A stretch of 64,000 nt of DNA from positions 186,001 to 250,000 of the forward strand of contig JAKCDL010000002.1 in assembly GCA_021841935.1 (NCBI GenBank). Reading direction: 5' to 3'. This DNA comes from Actinomycetes bacterium (GTDB lineage: Bacteria; Actinomycetota; Acidimicrobiia; Acidimicrobiales; Acidimicrobiaceae). Shown here piece by piece: positions 18,209 through 27,009 of this stretch; the stretch's first letter is position 1, and each line of letters opens with the position of its first letter. A program made the position numbers and the translations under genes. The notes beneath the pieces are model-generated. The model was not told the DNA's origin. It ran no database searches and saw only the letters and a list, made by a program, of their open reading frames with translations.

Positions 18209-18625
18209 TTGGCACGGATAATAGCGCTTGACATTGGAGAGAAGAGGGTTGGTGTGGCCTACTGTTCCACTGTCGCTATGGTCGCAATACCCGTTGATGC
18301 GTTTGTGGTTAAAAATTCGCTAACAGATGAACTTGAAAGGCTTTTGGAACACGTTAGCGAGTATTCGCCTGACCTCTTTGTCGTTGGTGACCCCATCGAT
18401 CTTTCAGGCAGGGCCTCTGTCGCATCAGAAAAGGTCCATGCGATTGCCGAGTTGATCAAGGAAAAAAGTGGAGTCGAGGTCAAGTTTGTCGATGAGAGGT
18501 TGACATCACGAACGGCATCTAATCGGGCAAGGACGAGTGGGCAGAAGTTGAATAGGGCATCAGGAGCATTAGATTCGATAGCTGCTGGGCTAATTCTAGA
18601 GGGTTACCTCGACGCGATCTCGTAG
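18209..18625 (+). CDS. ruvX: Holliday-junction resolvase-like RuvX (YqgF)
   Basis: A 138-residue RNase H-fold protein of the YqgF family, involved in 16S rRNA 5'-end processing in some bacteria and proposed as a resolvase in others. Motifs seen are IIALDIGEKRVGVA at the N-terminus (first catalytic Asp), FVVGDPIDLSG (the usual glycine-leucine-proline turn is GDP here), and VKFVDERLTS with the second acidic pair. The start is TTG 18209, fixed by the conserved N-terminal strand, although the ribosome site is weak. It sits between alaS and mltG as in most actinobacteria. Confidence 0.93.
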   Translation: MARIIALDIGEKRVGVAYCSTVAMVAIPVDAFVVKNSLTDELERLLEHVSEYSPDLFVVGDPIDLSGRASVASEKVHAIAELIKEKSGVEVKFVDERLTSRTASNRARTSGQKLNRASGALDSIAAGLILEGYLDAIS

Positions 18626-18664
18626 GATGTTTGTCGTTCATAGTGAAAACTTTGGTGGAAAATC

Positions 18665-19726
18665 TTGAGTGACATTCAAAATAATTTCGATCCTTCCCCG
18701 AGAAGAGTCAAAAGACGTGCGCTTAAGGTAACACTGATCGCCTTGTTGGTGCTTGTTTTGATCTCTGCGGGAGTCCTCTACACCTACTACCAAAGGTATC
18801 AAAGCGCTATCTCTGGGTTGCCCTCGGGAGCCCCAGTAACTTTGACTATCGCAAGCGGAGATAGCTATTCTCAGTTGGGTGATCAACTGGTCTCAAAGGG
18901 GATCACCTCCTCTAAGACTTTCTACTCGTTGTACTTGAAGTTGAATCCTCCTCCAGTCTTGCTTCCGGGCCTCTACACAATGCATAGAAATGAGTCTTTG
19001 AAGGACGTCTTTTCAACGCTCAAGAAGGGTCCCAATGAGTTTAAAGTTACTGTTATACCAGGTATGACACTGAAACAGATCGCTGCTGTAGTCGGTAATA
19101 TTCCTGGTCATAGTAGTGCCAATTTTCTTGCTGCATTAAAAGCTGGCGGGTACTCGAGTCCCTTTATCACTCCTTCAACTCCCTCTCTCGAGGGTTTACT
19201 CGCCCCTGAGACCTACTTTATTTTGCCAAGTGAGAGCGATAGTAGCGTAATTCAGGAGATGATCAATCAAACGACCGCTAATGCCCAATCAGCGGGTCTT
19301 TTGCCTAGTACTAAAGTAAATGGTTTAGATGCTTATCAGATACTTACCGTCGCATCCTTGATACAGCGTGAAGCCCTACTCTACAGCGATTATCCCAAGG
19401 TAGCGCGAGTTATCTACAATCGCCTAGCGCTGCCGATGAATCTTCAATTTGATTCGACGGTGCTTTATGGTCTTGGTTTGACGTCGGGGTCACCGACGCT
19501 TAGTCAGCTTAAAATCGCCACTCCCTACAACACATACCTGAACGCTGGATTGCCACCGACTCCGATTAGCGCACCAAGTCCAGATGCTATAAGGGCCGCA
19601 TTAAATCCAGAACCCGGACCATGGATATATTTTGTAACAGTCCAGTCGAACGGCTTGGAAGCCTTCTCCACAACATACGCCGAACAATTAGCAAACGAAC
19701 AGCTAGCAGCAAGTAGAGGTCTTTGA
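18665..19726 (+). CDS. mltG: Endolytic murein transglycosylase MltG
   Basis: Membrane-anchored lytic transglycosylase that cuts nascent glycan strands and is thought to set their length. A basic cytosolic N-terminus is followed by one transmembrane helix (about 21-42), a LysM-like region (ITIASGDSYSQLGDQL) and the YceG catalytic domain. The catalytic glutamate is in SLIQREALLYSDYPKVARV; LQFDSTVLYGLG and a YNTYLNAGLPPTPI segment complete the signature. TTG start at 18665 with GGTGG at 18654-18658. Its stop overlaps the aroE ATG by one base, indicating translational coupling. Confidence 0.94.
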   Translation: MSDIQNNFDPSPRRVKRRALKVTLIALLVLVLISAGVLYTYYQRYQSAISGLPSGAPVTLTIASGDSYSQLGDQLVSKGITSSKTFYSLYLKLNPPPVLLPGLYTMHRNESLKDVFSTLKKGPNEFKVTVIPGMTLKQIAAVVGNIPGHSSANFLAALKAGGYSSPFITPSTPSLEGLLAPETYFILPSESDSSVIQEMINQTTANAQSAGLLPSTKVNGLDAYQILTVASLIQREALLYSDYPKVARVIYNRLALPMNLQFDSTVLYGLGLTSGSPTLSQLKIATPYNTYLNAGLPPTPISAPSPDAIRAALNPEPGPWIYFVTVQSNGLEAFSTTYAEQLANEQLAASRGL

Positions 19727-20607
19727 TGAGTAGTTTTGAAGCTGAACCAAGAATGGCGTCGTGGGCTTGGCCTACCGGAGCTACAAAGGTGCTTGCCATC
19801 TTGGGCGACCCGGTTGAGCACTCACTCTCCCCAGTCATCCACAACTCCGGGTTTAGACGCCTCGGACTCGACTGTGTCTATGTGGCGCTACGGGTTCCCG
19901 AGGGGGAGATTGGAAGGGCTGTTGAAGCACTTCGGTTCTTTGGCGTTATTGGCTTTTCTGTTACGATGCCTCACAAAGAAGCGATTATCCCATATCTTGA
20001 TGATGTTACCGAGCGGGCCCGAAGGCTACAAAGCGTCAACTTTGTATATCGCCAAGACGACAAATTTATTGGTGATTCGACGGATGGACAGGCTCTCATC
20101 GAGGCGCTTCGAGATGATTTTGACCTCTCGGTCCATGGCAAAAGCGTTGCCGTGCTAGGAAGCGGAGGTGCGGGAAGGGCCATCTCCCTCGCGTTGGCTG
20201 ATAACGGCGCCAAGGAGGTCTATGTAATTTCGAGAAATCTACTGACGGCGTCGGTAGCTGCCGAGTTGGCAGGTTCAGTAGGATACGTTGGGGTAAATCA
20301 GGACCTGGATCGAGTTTCGATTATTGTGAATGCAACACCCATCGGCATGGCAGGTACTAATCTTGCGGGTTTGACGCCAATTAGAGCAGATCAGTTACGT
20401 GATGGCCAGTATGTCTACGATATCGTCTACCACCCCAACGTCACCCCATTGGTCGACGTTGCTAGAAGTCGTGGGATAGCTGCATCAAGTGGTGTATCGA
20501 TGCTCGTTCGACTCTCCACAATTGCCTTTGAAAGGTGGACGGGTGTGGAGGCGCCGATCGAAGAGATTAGATCGGCAGTTCGTGCGGAGACGCTTCGACG
20601 CGGATAA
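19726..20607 (+). CDS. aroE: Shikimate dehydrogenase
   Basis: Catalyses NADPH-dependent reduction of 3-dehydroshikimate. The substrate domain shows ILGDPVEHSLSPVIHN and the catalytic-lysine segment VTMPHKEA; the STDGQAL loop holds the catalytic Asp. The nucleotide domain has VLGSGGAGRAIS, and NATPIGM is present. ATG 19726 shares its A with the mltG TGA and has GAGG at 19716-19719; a TTG one codon upstream is less likely. It is the only aromatic pathway enzyme in the window. The next gene, pilB, begins within about 55 bp, so the pilus ATPases may share this transcript. Confidence 0.95.
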   Translation: MSSFEAEPRMASWAWPTGATKVLAILGDPVEHSLSPVIHNSGFRRLGLDCVYVALRVPEGEIGRAVEALRFFGVIGFSVTMPHKEAIIPYLDDVTERARRLQSVNFVYRQDDKFIGDSTDGQALIEALRDDFDLSVHGKSVAVLGSGGAGRAISLALADNGAKEVYVISRNLLTASVAAELAGSVGYVGVNQDLDRVSIIVNATPIGMAGTNLAGLTPIRADQLRDGQYVYDIVYHPNVTPLVDVARSRGIAASSGVSMLVRLSTIAFERWTGVEAPIEEIRSAVRAETLRRG

Positions 20608-20644
20608 CCATATCCGGTAATTTTGTTGAAGTTTTTGCTCATCG

Positions 20645-22414
20645 TTGACGAAATTCAAAGTGATGAGTTTTCCAGTATCCCCGGCAACTAGTGGTGAAAG
20701 GTCCTTGCCAGGGAGACTTGTGCCCGGCGGGGGCGGAATTCTCAGCCCTCTCGCTCGGTTTTTACTCCAAGAAAAAGTTGTAAATGAGGATGCGCTGCGG
20801 CGCGCGACTGAAGAACAGAGGCGCCGTAATCTCCCGCTAACCAGGATATTGATCGAGAATAAGGTCGTCGACGAAGTCGTACTAGGCAAGATACTTGCCA
20901 CGCGTCTTGGACTTGAGTTCATTGATTTGGCCAAAATGCCGATTGATCCAGGCGCAGCATCTCTAATATCTCGCAATCTAGCTTTAAAGCATGAGATGAT
21001 TCCGATCGGGCACCGAGATAACAGAATTGTCGTTGCTGCAGCAGACCCAAATAACGTCTCCGGGATAGACGATTTTCGTGCATATATTCGAAAAGAGATT
21101 ATTGTAGTTGTTGCTGCCCGCACAGCTATCTTGTCGACAATCGACCGGCTGATTGGCCTGGGAAGCGACTCAGTTGAGGCTAATGCCATAGCGGCATCAG
21201 AGATCGCCGAGATCAACAGTGACACGACTGCAAATCTCAAGGAGATCGCGGACGAGGGGCCGATTGTAAAGCTTGTAAATGCAACCATTGCCCAGGCAGT
21301 AAATGATAGAGCTTCAGATATCCATATTGAACCGCAGTCGGATGGAGTTCGACTGCGGCATCGCATTGATGGAGTGCTACACGAAGTCTCTAATTTGCCT
21401 AAGAATCTACAGTCTGGCGTTATCTCGCGCATCAAAATTATGGCCGATCTAAATATTGCCGAAAGAAGAGTTCCTCAAGATGGCCGTATATCAGGTGTCA
21501 TAGGTGGTCGATCTATCGACCTACGAGTAGCTACGCTTCCGACCAACTATGGAGAGAAGGTGGTGCTTCGAATTCTTGAGAATTCGACCGCTATGAGAGA
21601 CCTTGCGGACTTAGGTTTTTTGCCCCGATCTCTTGAGGCCTATAGCAAAAGTTTCAAAAAGCCTTACGGAACTATTTTGGTTACAGGTCCAACAGGTTCA
21701 GGCAAATCAACGACACTCTATGCAACTTTGAATGTCCTTAACTCTAAAGAAAAAAATGTCATTACGGTTGAAGACCCAGTTGAATATCGCATCGCTGGCA
21801 TCAACCAGGTTCAAGTCAACTCCAAAGCCGGTCTCTCTTTTGCATCGGTCCTAAAGTCAATACTTAGAAGCGACCCAGACATAGTGATGGTCGGAGAAAT
21901 TAGGGATCGTGAGACAGCGATAATCGCTACAGAGCTGGCTTTGACGGGTCACCTAGTTCTCTCGACTATTCACACCAACGACGCAGCTTCGACTCCCGCT
22001 CGGTTGGTGGAGATGGGTGTTGAGCCATACCTTGTTTCTAGCGCCCTTGACTGCATAGTGGCACAAAGACTCGCTAGGCGGCTCTGCGATAATTGTAAGG
22101 TAGCTTACTCTCCTTCGGTGGAGGAGCTCAAGATGTTGAACTTTGAGCAATACAACATAGGGGTTCCCACGCAGCTGTATCGACCGGAGGGGTGTGGAAT
22201 CTGCTCGGGTACCGGCTATCGGGGAAGATTTGCGATACACGAAGTAATGACGATCTCGGATGAGTTGGAACGACTTATTGCAAGTAATGGCAATAGTCAT
22301 GAATTGAGAGATCTAGCGACCTCTCAGGGAATGATACCGATGCGTGCGGCGGGACTACAGCAAGTTGCTGCAGGTATGACCACCATCGAAGAGATCTTCC
22401 GTGTGATTGTTTAG
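20645..22414 (+). CDS. pilB: Type IV pilus assembly ATPase PilB (GspE family)
   Basis: Hexameric extension ATPase. An N-terminal MshEN/GspE-N domain (about residues 35-160, LARFLLQEKVVNEDALRRA then GKILATRLGLEFIDL) precedes the catalytic core. Walker A is GPTGSGKST; Walker B lies in DPDIVMVGEIRD; the His box is HLVLSTIHTN. A tetracysteine zinc motif, CDNC...CGIC, is at the C-terminal side. At 589 residues it has the usual length. TTG 20645 is the longest start, but ATG 20663 is an equally reasonable one, since no strong ribosome site marks either. It is followed by pilT and pilC, forming a type IV pilus motor cluster. Confidence 0.94.
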   Translation: MTKFKVMSFPVSPATSGERSLPGRLVPGGGGILSPLARFLLQEKVVNEDALRRATEEQRRRNLPLTRILIENKVVDEVVLGKILATRLGLEFIDLAKMPIDPGAASLISRNLALKHEMIPIGHRDNRIVVAAADPNNVSGIDDFRAYIRKEIIVVVAARTAILSTIDRLIGLGSDSVEANAIAASEIAEINSDTTANLKEIADEGPIVKLVNATIAQAVNDRASDIHIEPQSDGVRLRHRIDGVLHEVSNLPKNLQSGVISRIKIMADLNIAERRVPQDGRISGVIGGRSIDLRVATLPTNYGEKVVLRILENSTAMRDLADLGFLPRSLEAYSKSFKKPYGTILVTGPTGSGKSTTLYATLNVLNSKEKNVITVEDPVEYRIAGINQVQVNSKAGLSFASVLKSILRSDPDIVMVGEIRDRETAIIATELALTGHLVLSTIHTNDAASTPARLVEMGVEPYLVSSALDCIVAQRLARRLCDNCKVAYSPSVEELKMLNFEQYNIGVPTQLYRPEGCGICSGTGYRGRFAIHEVMTISDELERLIASNGNSHELRDLATSQGMIPMRAAGLQQVAAGMTTIEEIFRVIV

Positions 22415-22442
22415 ACCAGAGAGGGTTGCGGATAGAAGGTCA

Positions 22443-24044
22443 ATGAATATTGATTTAGTGTTGAATGTTTTGGGAGACAGAGGCGTAGTTGAAGTGGCGG
22501 CAGCACGAGATGCTATCGCTGAACTTTCAAATCCTACCGACATCGCGGCTGCTTTGGCAATTCACTTTTCGCTCTCTGAGGACTTCCTCCTCGCTTCGAT
22601 CGCAGAGATCCAACGCGTGCGCTTTGTGGCAGCCGAGACGGTGCTCTCGTCGAAAGTTATAGAGCGAATTGCATCGGCAGAGCTTTTCAAGCGTTTTTGG
22701 GTAGTTCCTTTTGAAGTTGCGAACTCTAAACTTCAGATCGCTTCAACTGACCCTTATCGACCAGAGTTTTCAAATGGACTCGAGTCGGCACTAGGGTACG
22801 GCGTTGATCTTGTCCAGATCTCCTATCAGGATATGTTGAAGGTCGCCTCCACCCTCTTTGGAAGCGAAGTTCAAGATGCATTCATAGAGGCGAACCCTAG
22901 AAGAAAGATTGAGAAGAAGGGGCCAAAGCTCGCCTCGACAGCAAACCTCGACTCCTCTTTCCCTTCGATAGCAGAACTTCTTAAAATTGCATCGACTAGA
23001 AAAGCTTCGGACCTCCACCTTTCGGTCGGAACACCACCAACGATTCGCATAGACGGCCGCCTCGTTCGACTAGAGGAGTTCCCGAAGCTTTCCAATCAAA
23101 CGATCCGTGAGTTGGTCTACTCCATCTTGACCGATAGTCAGCGCGATCGGTTCGAGGCGAATAAGGAGCTTGATGCAGCGTATGGAGTTAGTGGAATTGG
23201 GAGATTTCGCGTAAACGTCATGATGCAGCGTGGAAGCATTGGAGCTGTTATGCGCAGTATTCCGGACAAGATTGCTCCCCTTGAAACACTTGGAATGCCG
23301 CCGGTTGTCGGATCCTTCGCAAATATTCCCCGTGGATTGGTACTTGTTACAGGCCCAACAGGGTCTGGCAAGTCGACAACGCTGGCTTCTCTGATAGATT
23401 CCATCAACTCGACTCGAGATTGTCACATAATGACCATCGAAGACCCGATTGAGTTTTTGCACAACCATAAGAGGTCTGTGGTCAACCAGCGTGAAGTGGG
23501 GGAGGATACGCTTAGCTTCTCTGACGCTCTGCGACACGTACTGCGCCAGGATCCAGATGTGATCTTGGTTGGTGAGCTTAGAGACCATGAGACGATCTCG
23601 ATGGCTCTAACGGCTGCCGAGACTGGCCACGCGGTCTTTGCATCCCTCCATACTCAAGATGCGCCCCAGGCCATCGACCGAATAATTGATGTTTTTCCGA
23701 GCTATCAGCAATCTCAGATTCGGGTTCAGCTTGCAGCGAGCCTTCAAGGGGTGGTAACCCAACAGCTCCTTCCAAAGGCTTCGGGTGGAAGGACGGTAGC
23801 AGTAGAGGTTTTAGTTGTTACGCCAGCAGTTCGAAACCTCATTCGCGAGGCGAAGATACATCAGGTCTATTCGTCGATGCAGGCGGGAGGGGCTTTTGGA
23901 ATGCAGACCATGGAAGCTTCCCTGGCATCTCTCGTCAGGGGTAAAGTTGTCACCCCTGAGGTTGCGATCGCTGCATCTTCCAACCCAGATGAACTAAAGC
24001 GCCTCGTGACTTCAATGCCGACCGTACAGCGAAGAGGGGCCTAG
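22443..24044 (+). CDS. pilT: PilT-type retraction ATPase with PilB-like N-terminal domain
   Basis: The last 360 residues are a full PilT: ASTRKASDLHLSVGTPP, Walker A GPTGSGKST, DPDVILVGELRD, the His box GHAVFASLHTQ and the AVRNLIREAKIHQVYSSMQ signature close to the PilT AIRNLIRE motif. The first 170 residues are not usual for PilT (about 350 residues) and look like a MshEN-type domain as in PilB: LGDRGVVEVAAARDAI, then DPYRPEFSNGLESALGYGV. ATG 22443 is chosen because GAAGGT lies just upstream; the longer TTG start at 22407 would overlap pilB. It may power pilus retraction. Confidence 0.92.
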   Translation: MNIDLVLNVLGDRGVVEVAAARDAIAELSNPTDIAAALAIHFSLSEDFLLASIAEIQRVRFVAAETVLSSKVIERIASAELFKRFWVVPFEVANSKLQIASTDPYRPEFSNGLESALGYGVDLVQISYQDMLKVASTLFGSEVQDAFIEANPRRKIEKKGPKLASTANLDSSFPSIAELLKIASTRKASDLHLSVGTPPTIRIDGRLVRLEEFPKLSNQTIRELVYSILTDSQRDRFEANKELDAAYGVSGIGRFRVNVMMQRGSIGAVMRSIPDKIAPLETLGMPPVVGSFANIPRGLVLVTGPTGSGKSTTLASLIDSINSTRDCHIMTIEDPIEFLHNHKRSVVNQREVGEDTLSFSDALRHVLRQDPDVILVGELRDHETISMALTAAETGHAVFASLHTQDAPQAIDRIIDVFPSYQQSQIRVQLAASLQGVVTQQLLPKASGGRTVAVEVLVVTPAVRNLIREAKIHQVYSSMQAGGAFGMQTMEASLASLVRGKVVTPEVAIAASSNPDELKRLVTSMPTVQRRGA

Positions 24045-24122
24045 CCACCGAGGCTTCAGTAAGCAATCTTCTATGTCGATGAAGTATCGGTAGGCAGACC
24101 CTAAGAGAAGGGGCCAATAAGA

Positions 24123-25343
24123 GTGAAGACCTTTGAGTATCAAGCTAGGGATCGAAAGACCGGTTCCAAGATCAGTGGCGAAATCGAAGCGGAGAGTGAA
24201 TCCCGCGTGCAAGAGCGGCTACGCGAAATGGGTTATCTGCCGGTTCAGGTAAAGCCCAAGGGTCGAGGTGGACTTCAGGCTGATATTCGAATTCCGGGAA
24301 TTACAGACCGTGTGGGCGCAGACAATTTAGCTACCTTCTCTCGACAATTCGCAACCATGATTGCAGCTGGCCTTCCGCTAGTGCGTTCGCTGGCCATTTT
24401 GTCGGGTCAAGTAGAAAATAAGACTCTCGCTGAGGCATTAGTACAAATTCGCCAAGAGATCGAGCGCGGCCAGTCGCTCTCAAATGCCATGGCTTCACAC
24501 AAGAAGATCTTCGATCGCCTCTACGTCTCCATGATACGCTCCGGCGAGGTAGGCGGAGTTCTAGATAAGGTTCTCCTTGACCTCGCGACGGCTCTTGAAA
24601 ACGCTGCTTCGATTCGACGAAAGATAAAGTCAGCGATGACATATCCAGTTGCGGTTCTCATTCTTGTTATTTTGATTCTCACGGCAATGATGCTCTTTGT
24701 TATTCCGCAGTTCAAGTCGATCTTTGCCTCTCTAAATGGCACGCTGCCTCTACCAACTCAAATTCTCCTCGACGTCTCAAATATCTTTGTTCATTACTTT
24801 TTAGAGGTTGTCGTCGTTGTAGGACTTGCGGTCTTTGGCTTGGTTCGCTTTATGAGAACTCCTAATGGTCGAGCGATAAAGGACCGCATCGTTCTAAAAG
24901 TTCCGATCTTTGGAAAGCTAATCCATAAGAGCGCCGTTGTGCGATTCTCACGAACTTTAGCTTCGCTCGTTAAATCAGGCGTCCCTCTACTAGAGGCTTT
25001 AGATATAACGAAGGGAACCTCCAACAATACGATGTTTGAGACTGCGATCTCAGCGATGCAAAATGGAGTTAAGCAGGGTATATCGCTCTCGGCTACCATG
25101 GCAAGCCATTCAGTATTTCCTCCCATGGTAGTCCAGATGGTTGCCGTTGGCGAAGAGACCGGTGAAGTCGACGGCATGTTGGAAAAGATAGGACAGTTCT
25201 ACGCTGAGCAGGTTGAAGCCATGGTCTCTTCCCTATCTTCCCTTCTTGAACCAGTTATGATCGTCGTCCTTGGTGGTGTGGTGGGCTCGATGGTAGTTTC
25301 GCTCTATCTTCCGATGTTCAATGTCATCAAGCTAATCCACTGA
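24123..25343 (+). CDS. pilC: Type IV pilus inner-membrane platform protein PilC
   Basis: A 406-residue GspF/PilC protein with two type II secretion F domains. The N-terminal segment KTFEYQARDRKTGSKISGEI is typical. The first F domain starts FSRQFATMIAAGLPLVRSL; the second is in FSRTLASLVKSGVPLLEAL, and both end in GEVGG/GEETGEVDG-type motifs before hydrophobic helices (about 170-190, 220-240 and 375-395). GTG start at 24123. It is the platform on which PilB and PilT act. No pilin, prepilin peptidase or pilMNO genes follow; the next gene is convergent and abuts it. Confidence 0.94.
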   Translation: MKTFEYQARDRKTGSKISGEIEAESESRVQERLREMGYLPVQVKPKGRGGLQADIRIPGITDRVGADNLATFSRQFATMIAAGLPLVRSLAILSGQVENKTLAEALVQIRQEIERGQSLSNAMASHKKIFDRLYVSMIRSGEVGGVLDKVLLDLATALENAASIRRKIKSAMTYPVAVLILVILILTAMMLFVIPQFKSIFASLNGTLPLPTQILLDVSNIFVHYFLEVVVVVGLAVFGLVRFMRTPNGRAIKDRIVLKVPIFGKLIHKSAVVRFSRTLASLVKSGVPLLEALDITKGTSNNTMFETAISAMQNGVKQGISLSATMASHSVFPPMVVQMVAVGEETGEVDGMLEKIGQFYAEQVEAMVSSLSSLLEPVMIVVLGGVVGSMVVSLYLPMFNVIKLIH

Positions 25344-26084
25344 TCAGTCGTGGACAACGTGCTGGCGTAAAATCGGAGGGTGAAGGAAGTTGGCACTTCC
25401 TCTCCTATAAAGAGTCGCAGGCCTTCCACCTTTGCTACCCGGTACTGCGGCTTTGCCGATAGCTTCGACGAATCCCGTAGTGGAAAGGATCTTGCGGCGA
25501 AAGTTTGCTACGTCGGGAGCCCTCCCCCATACGGCCTCGTAGACGCTACGGATATCGGCAAGTGAAAATGGTTCGTGCAAGAGTGCTGCAGCGAGGGTTG
25601 TATATTCGAGCTTCGACCGCACCCTTTCCACTGCGTCACTTATAATCTGTGCGTGGTCGAAGGCTAAGTGAATCGAACCTGAAGATTTAGCAGATGGAAG
25701 GCTGAGGTCGCTAACTTTTATTAGAGTTGCGGCGCTAGCTCCCCCTCCGGCAACGATCTTGCCAACCGAGGGAACTAAGGCAACGTGGGCTACAGAGATC
25801 ACGCGCATCCTTGGATCCCGGTCTTTTCTCCCGTATGTTCCGAGTTGTTCCAAGTGACTCTTTTGAAGGTCTACGCCTGTTTCGATTTGAAGTTCTCGTC
25901 GAGCGGCATCTTCAACGTCGTCGTTGATATCCACGAATCCACCCGGTAGAGCCCAACTTCCTGCGAAAGGGTCCTCGGCTCGCTTTATGAGAAGTATGCT
26001 CAAGCTTCCATCTTTGATAGTAAAGATGGCCAGGTCAACGGTGAGTGCGAATTCAGGTTGGTGTTCGTTAGACTTTAGAGGCAT
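25344..26084 (-). CDS. NrtR-like Nudix/winged-helix regulator
   Basis: A 246-residue protein. The N-terminal Nudix domain (about 10-140) has GSWALPGGFVDINDDVEDAA and RRELQIETGV, a Nudix box in which two expected glutamates are replaced (Asp and Ile), so hydrolysis may be lost. The C-terminal part is a winged-helix domain (FSLADIRSVYEAVWGRAPD, FRRKILSTTGFVEA, GGRPATLYR). This architecture is that of NrtR, an ADP-ribose-sensing repressor of NAD biosynthesis genes, and of related sugar-sensing regulators. nadCAB lies about 20 kb away. The gene is convergent with pilC and their stop codons abut as TGATCA. Confidence 0.83.
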   Translation of the reverse strand: MPLKSNEHQPEFALTVDLAIFTIKDGSLSILLIKRAEDPFAGSWALPGGFVDINDDVEDAARRELQIETGVDLQKSHLEQLGTYGRKDRDPRMRVISVAHVALVPSVGKIVAGGGASAATLIKVSDLSLPSAKSSGSIHLAFDHAQIISDAVERVRSKLEYTTLAAALLHEPFSLADIRSVYEAVWGRAPDVANFRRKILSTTGFVEAIGKAAVPGSKGGRPATLYRRGSANFLHPPILRQHVVHD

Positions 26085-26269
26085 TGCGATCTTTGTACGT
26101 AACTTTTTCTACTGATCGTAGACGCAATGAGTAACCGAGATAGTTGTAACAGCAACTTTTATCGCATAAATGTAACTTTGAGTGACTGATTTCACAGGGA
26201 ACTGCAGAGTTCTTCACCATTCGAAATTTTCGGTCGCTTAAAGGGTTTAATATGTTTTAGCAGAGGTTC

Positions 26270-26947
26270 TTGTGGAAAGCGGCGGTTAGAACGTTGATTA
26301 ACGTAGAGGTATTTCTAGACATCCTATGTCCTTGGTGTTTTGTCGGTCGTCGAAGACTAAAAAGTGCTATCGAGCGTTTCGACGGTGACGTCAACGTGAT
26401 CTATCGTGCATTTGAACTAGATGCTCACGCATCAATTTATAGTGGTCACAAAATAGATGAACTTCTAGCTCGAAAGTACCGGGTGTCGATCGATCAGGCG
26501 AGAGAGATGAATTTGCGCCTTTCAAATATCGGAGTTGCCGAGGGGATCGACTTTGATTTTGATGCAATGAAGTCGACAAACTCATTCGATGCGCTGTCGG
26601 TTATGAAGTTTCTTCAATCGAAGGGCTATGCCGATCAATACCTCGACGAGATTATGAATGGATACTTTGAATCTGGAGCGCTGATCTCCGACCGCGAGTA
26701 CCTTCTAAAGGTCGTAGATTCATTCGTAGACGAAGAGTTAGATGGCGGTAGAGGTATATTCGGTGAAGATAACTATGGCGCGCAGGTGCGAACTGATGAG
26801 GCTTACGCTCAGGAACTTGGCGTTACTGGGGTGCCGTTCTACCTATTTGAATCCAAGTATGTCATCACTGGAGCCCAAGAGGCAGAGACATTTCTATCGG
26901 CTCTCAAAAGGGTTGCTGAACTAAAGGCAGAGACTTCTTCAAATTAG
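26270..26947 (+). CDS. DsbA/FrnE-family thioredoxin-fold oxidoreductase
   Basis: A 225-residue thioredoxin-fold protein of the FrnE/2-hydroxychromene-2-carboxylate isomerase-like group. The N-terminal strand VEVFLDILCPWCFVGRRRL carries the CPWC redox motif. The helical insert includes SNIGVAEGIDFDFDAMKSTNSFDAL, and cis-Pro is in GVTGVPFYLFESKYVITGAQ, ending in the usual PE-like helix. There is no signal peptide, so it should be cytosolic. The start is uncertain: TTG 26270 has GAGG at 26263-26266 (short spacing), and TTG 26294 would match the usual family N-terminus better. Substrate unknown. Confidence 0.88.
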   Translation: MWKAAVRTLINVEVFLDILCPWCFVGRRRLKSAIERFDGDVNVIYRAFELDAHASIYSGHKIDELLARKYRVSIDQAREMNLRLSNIGVAEGIDFDFDAMKSTNSFDALSVMKFLQSKGYADQYLDEIMNGYFESGALISDREYLLKVVDSFVDEELDGGRGIFGEDNYGAQVRTDEAYAQELGVTGVPFYLFESKYVITGAQEAETFLSALKRVAELKAETSSN

Positions 26948-27009
26948 CCCCACTCTGTCCTCAATCTTTCGATAGTTTATGAACGATAGAACGTCGTTAG
27001 GAGGACGGA

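Noticed and set aside
26085-26269. Repeated GTAAC/GTTAC motifs between the Nudix regulator and the FrnE-like gene
   Set aside because: No consistent spacing or symmetric operator could be defined by eye.
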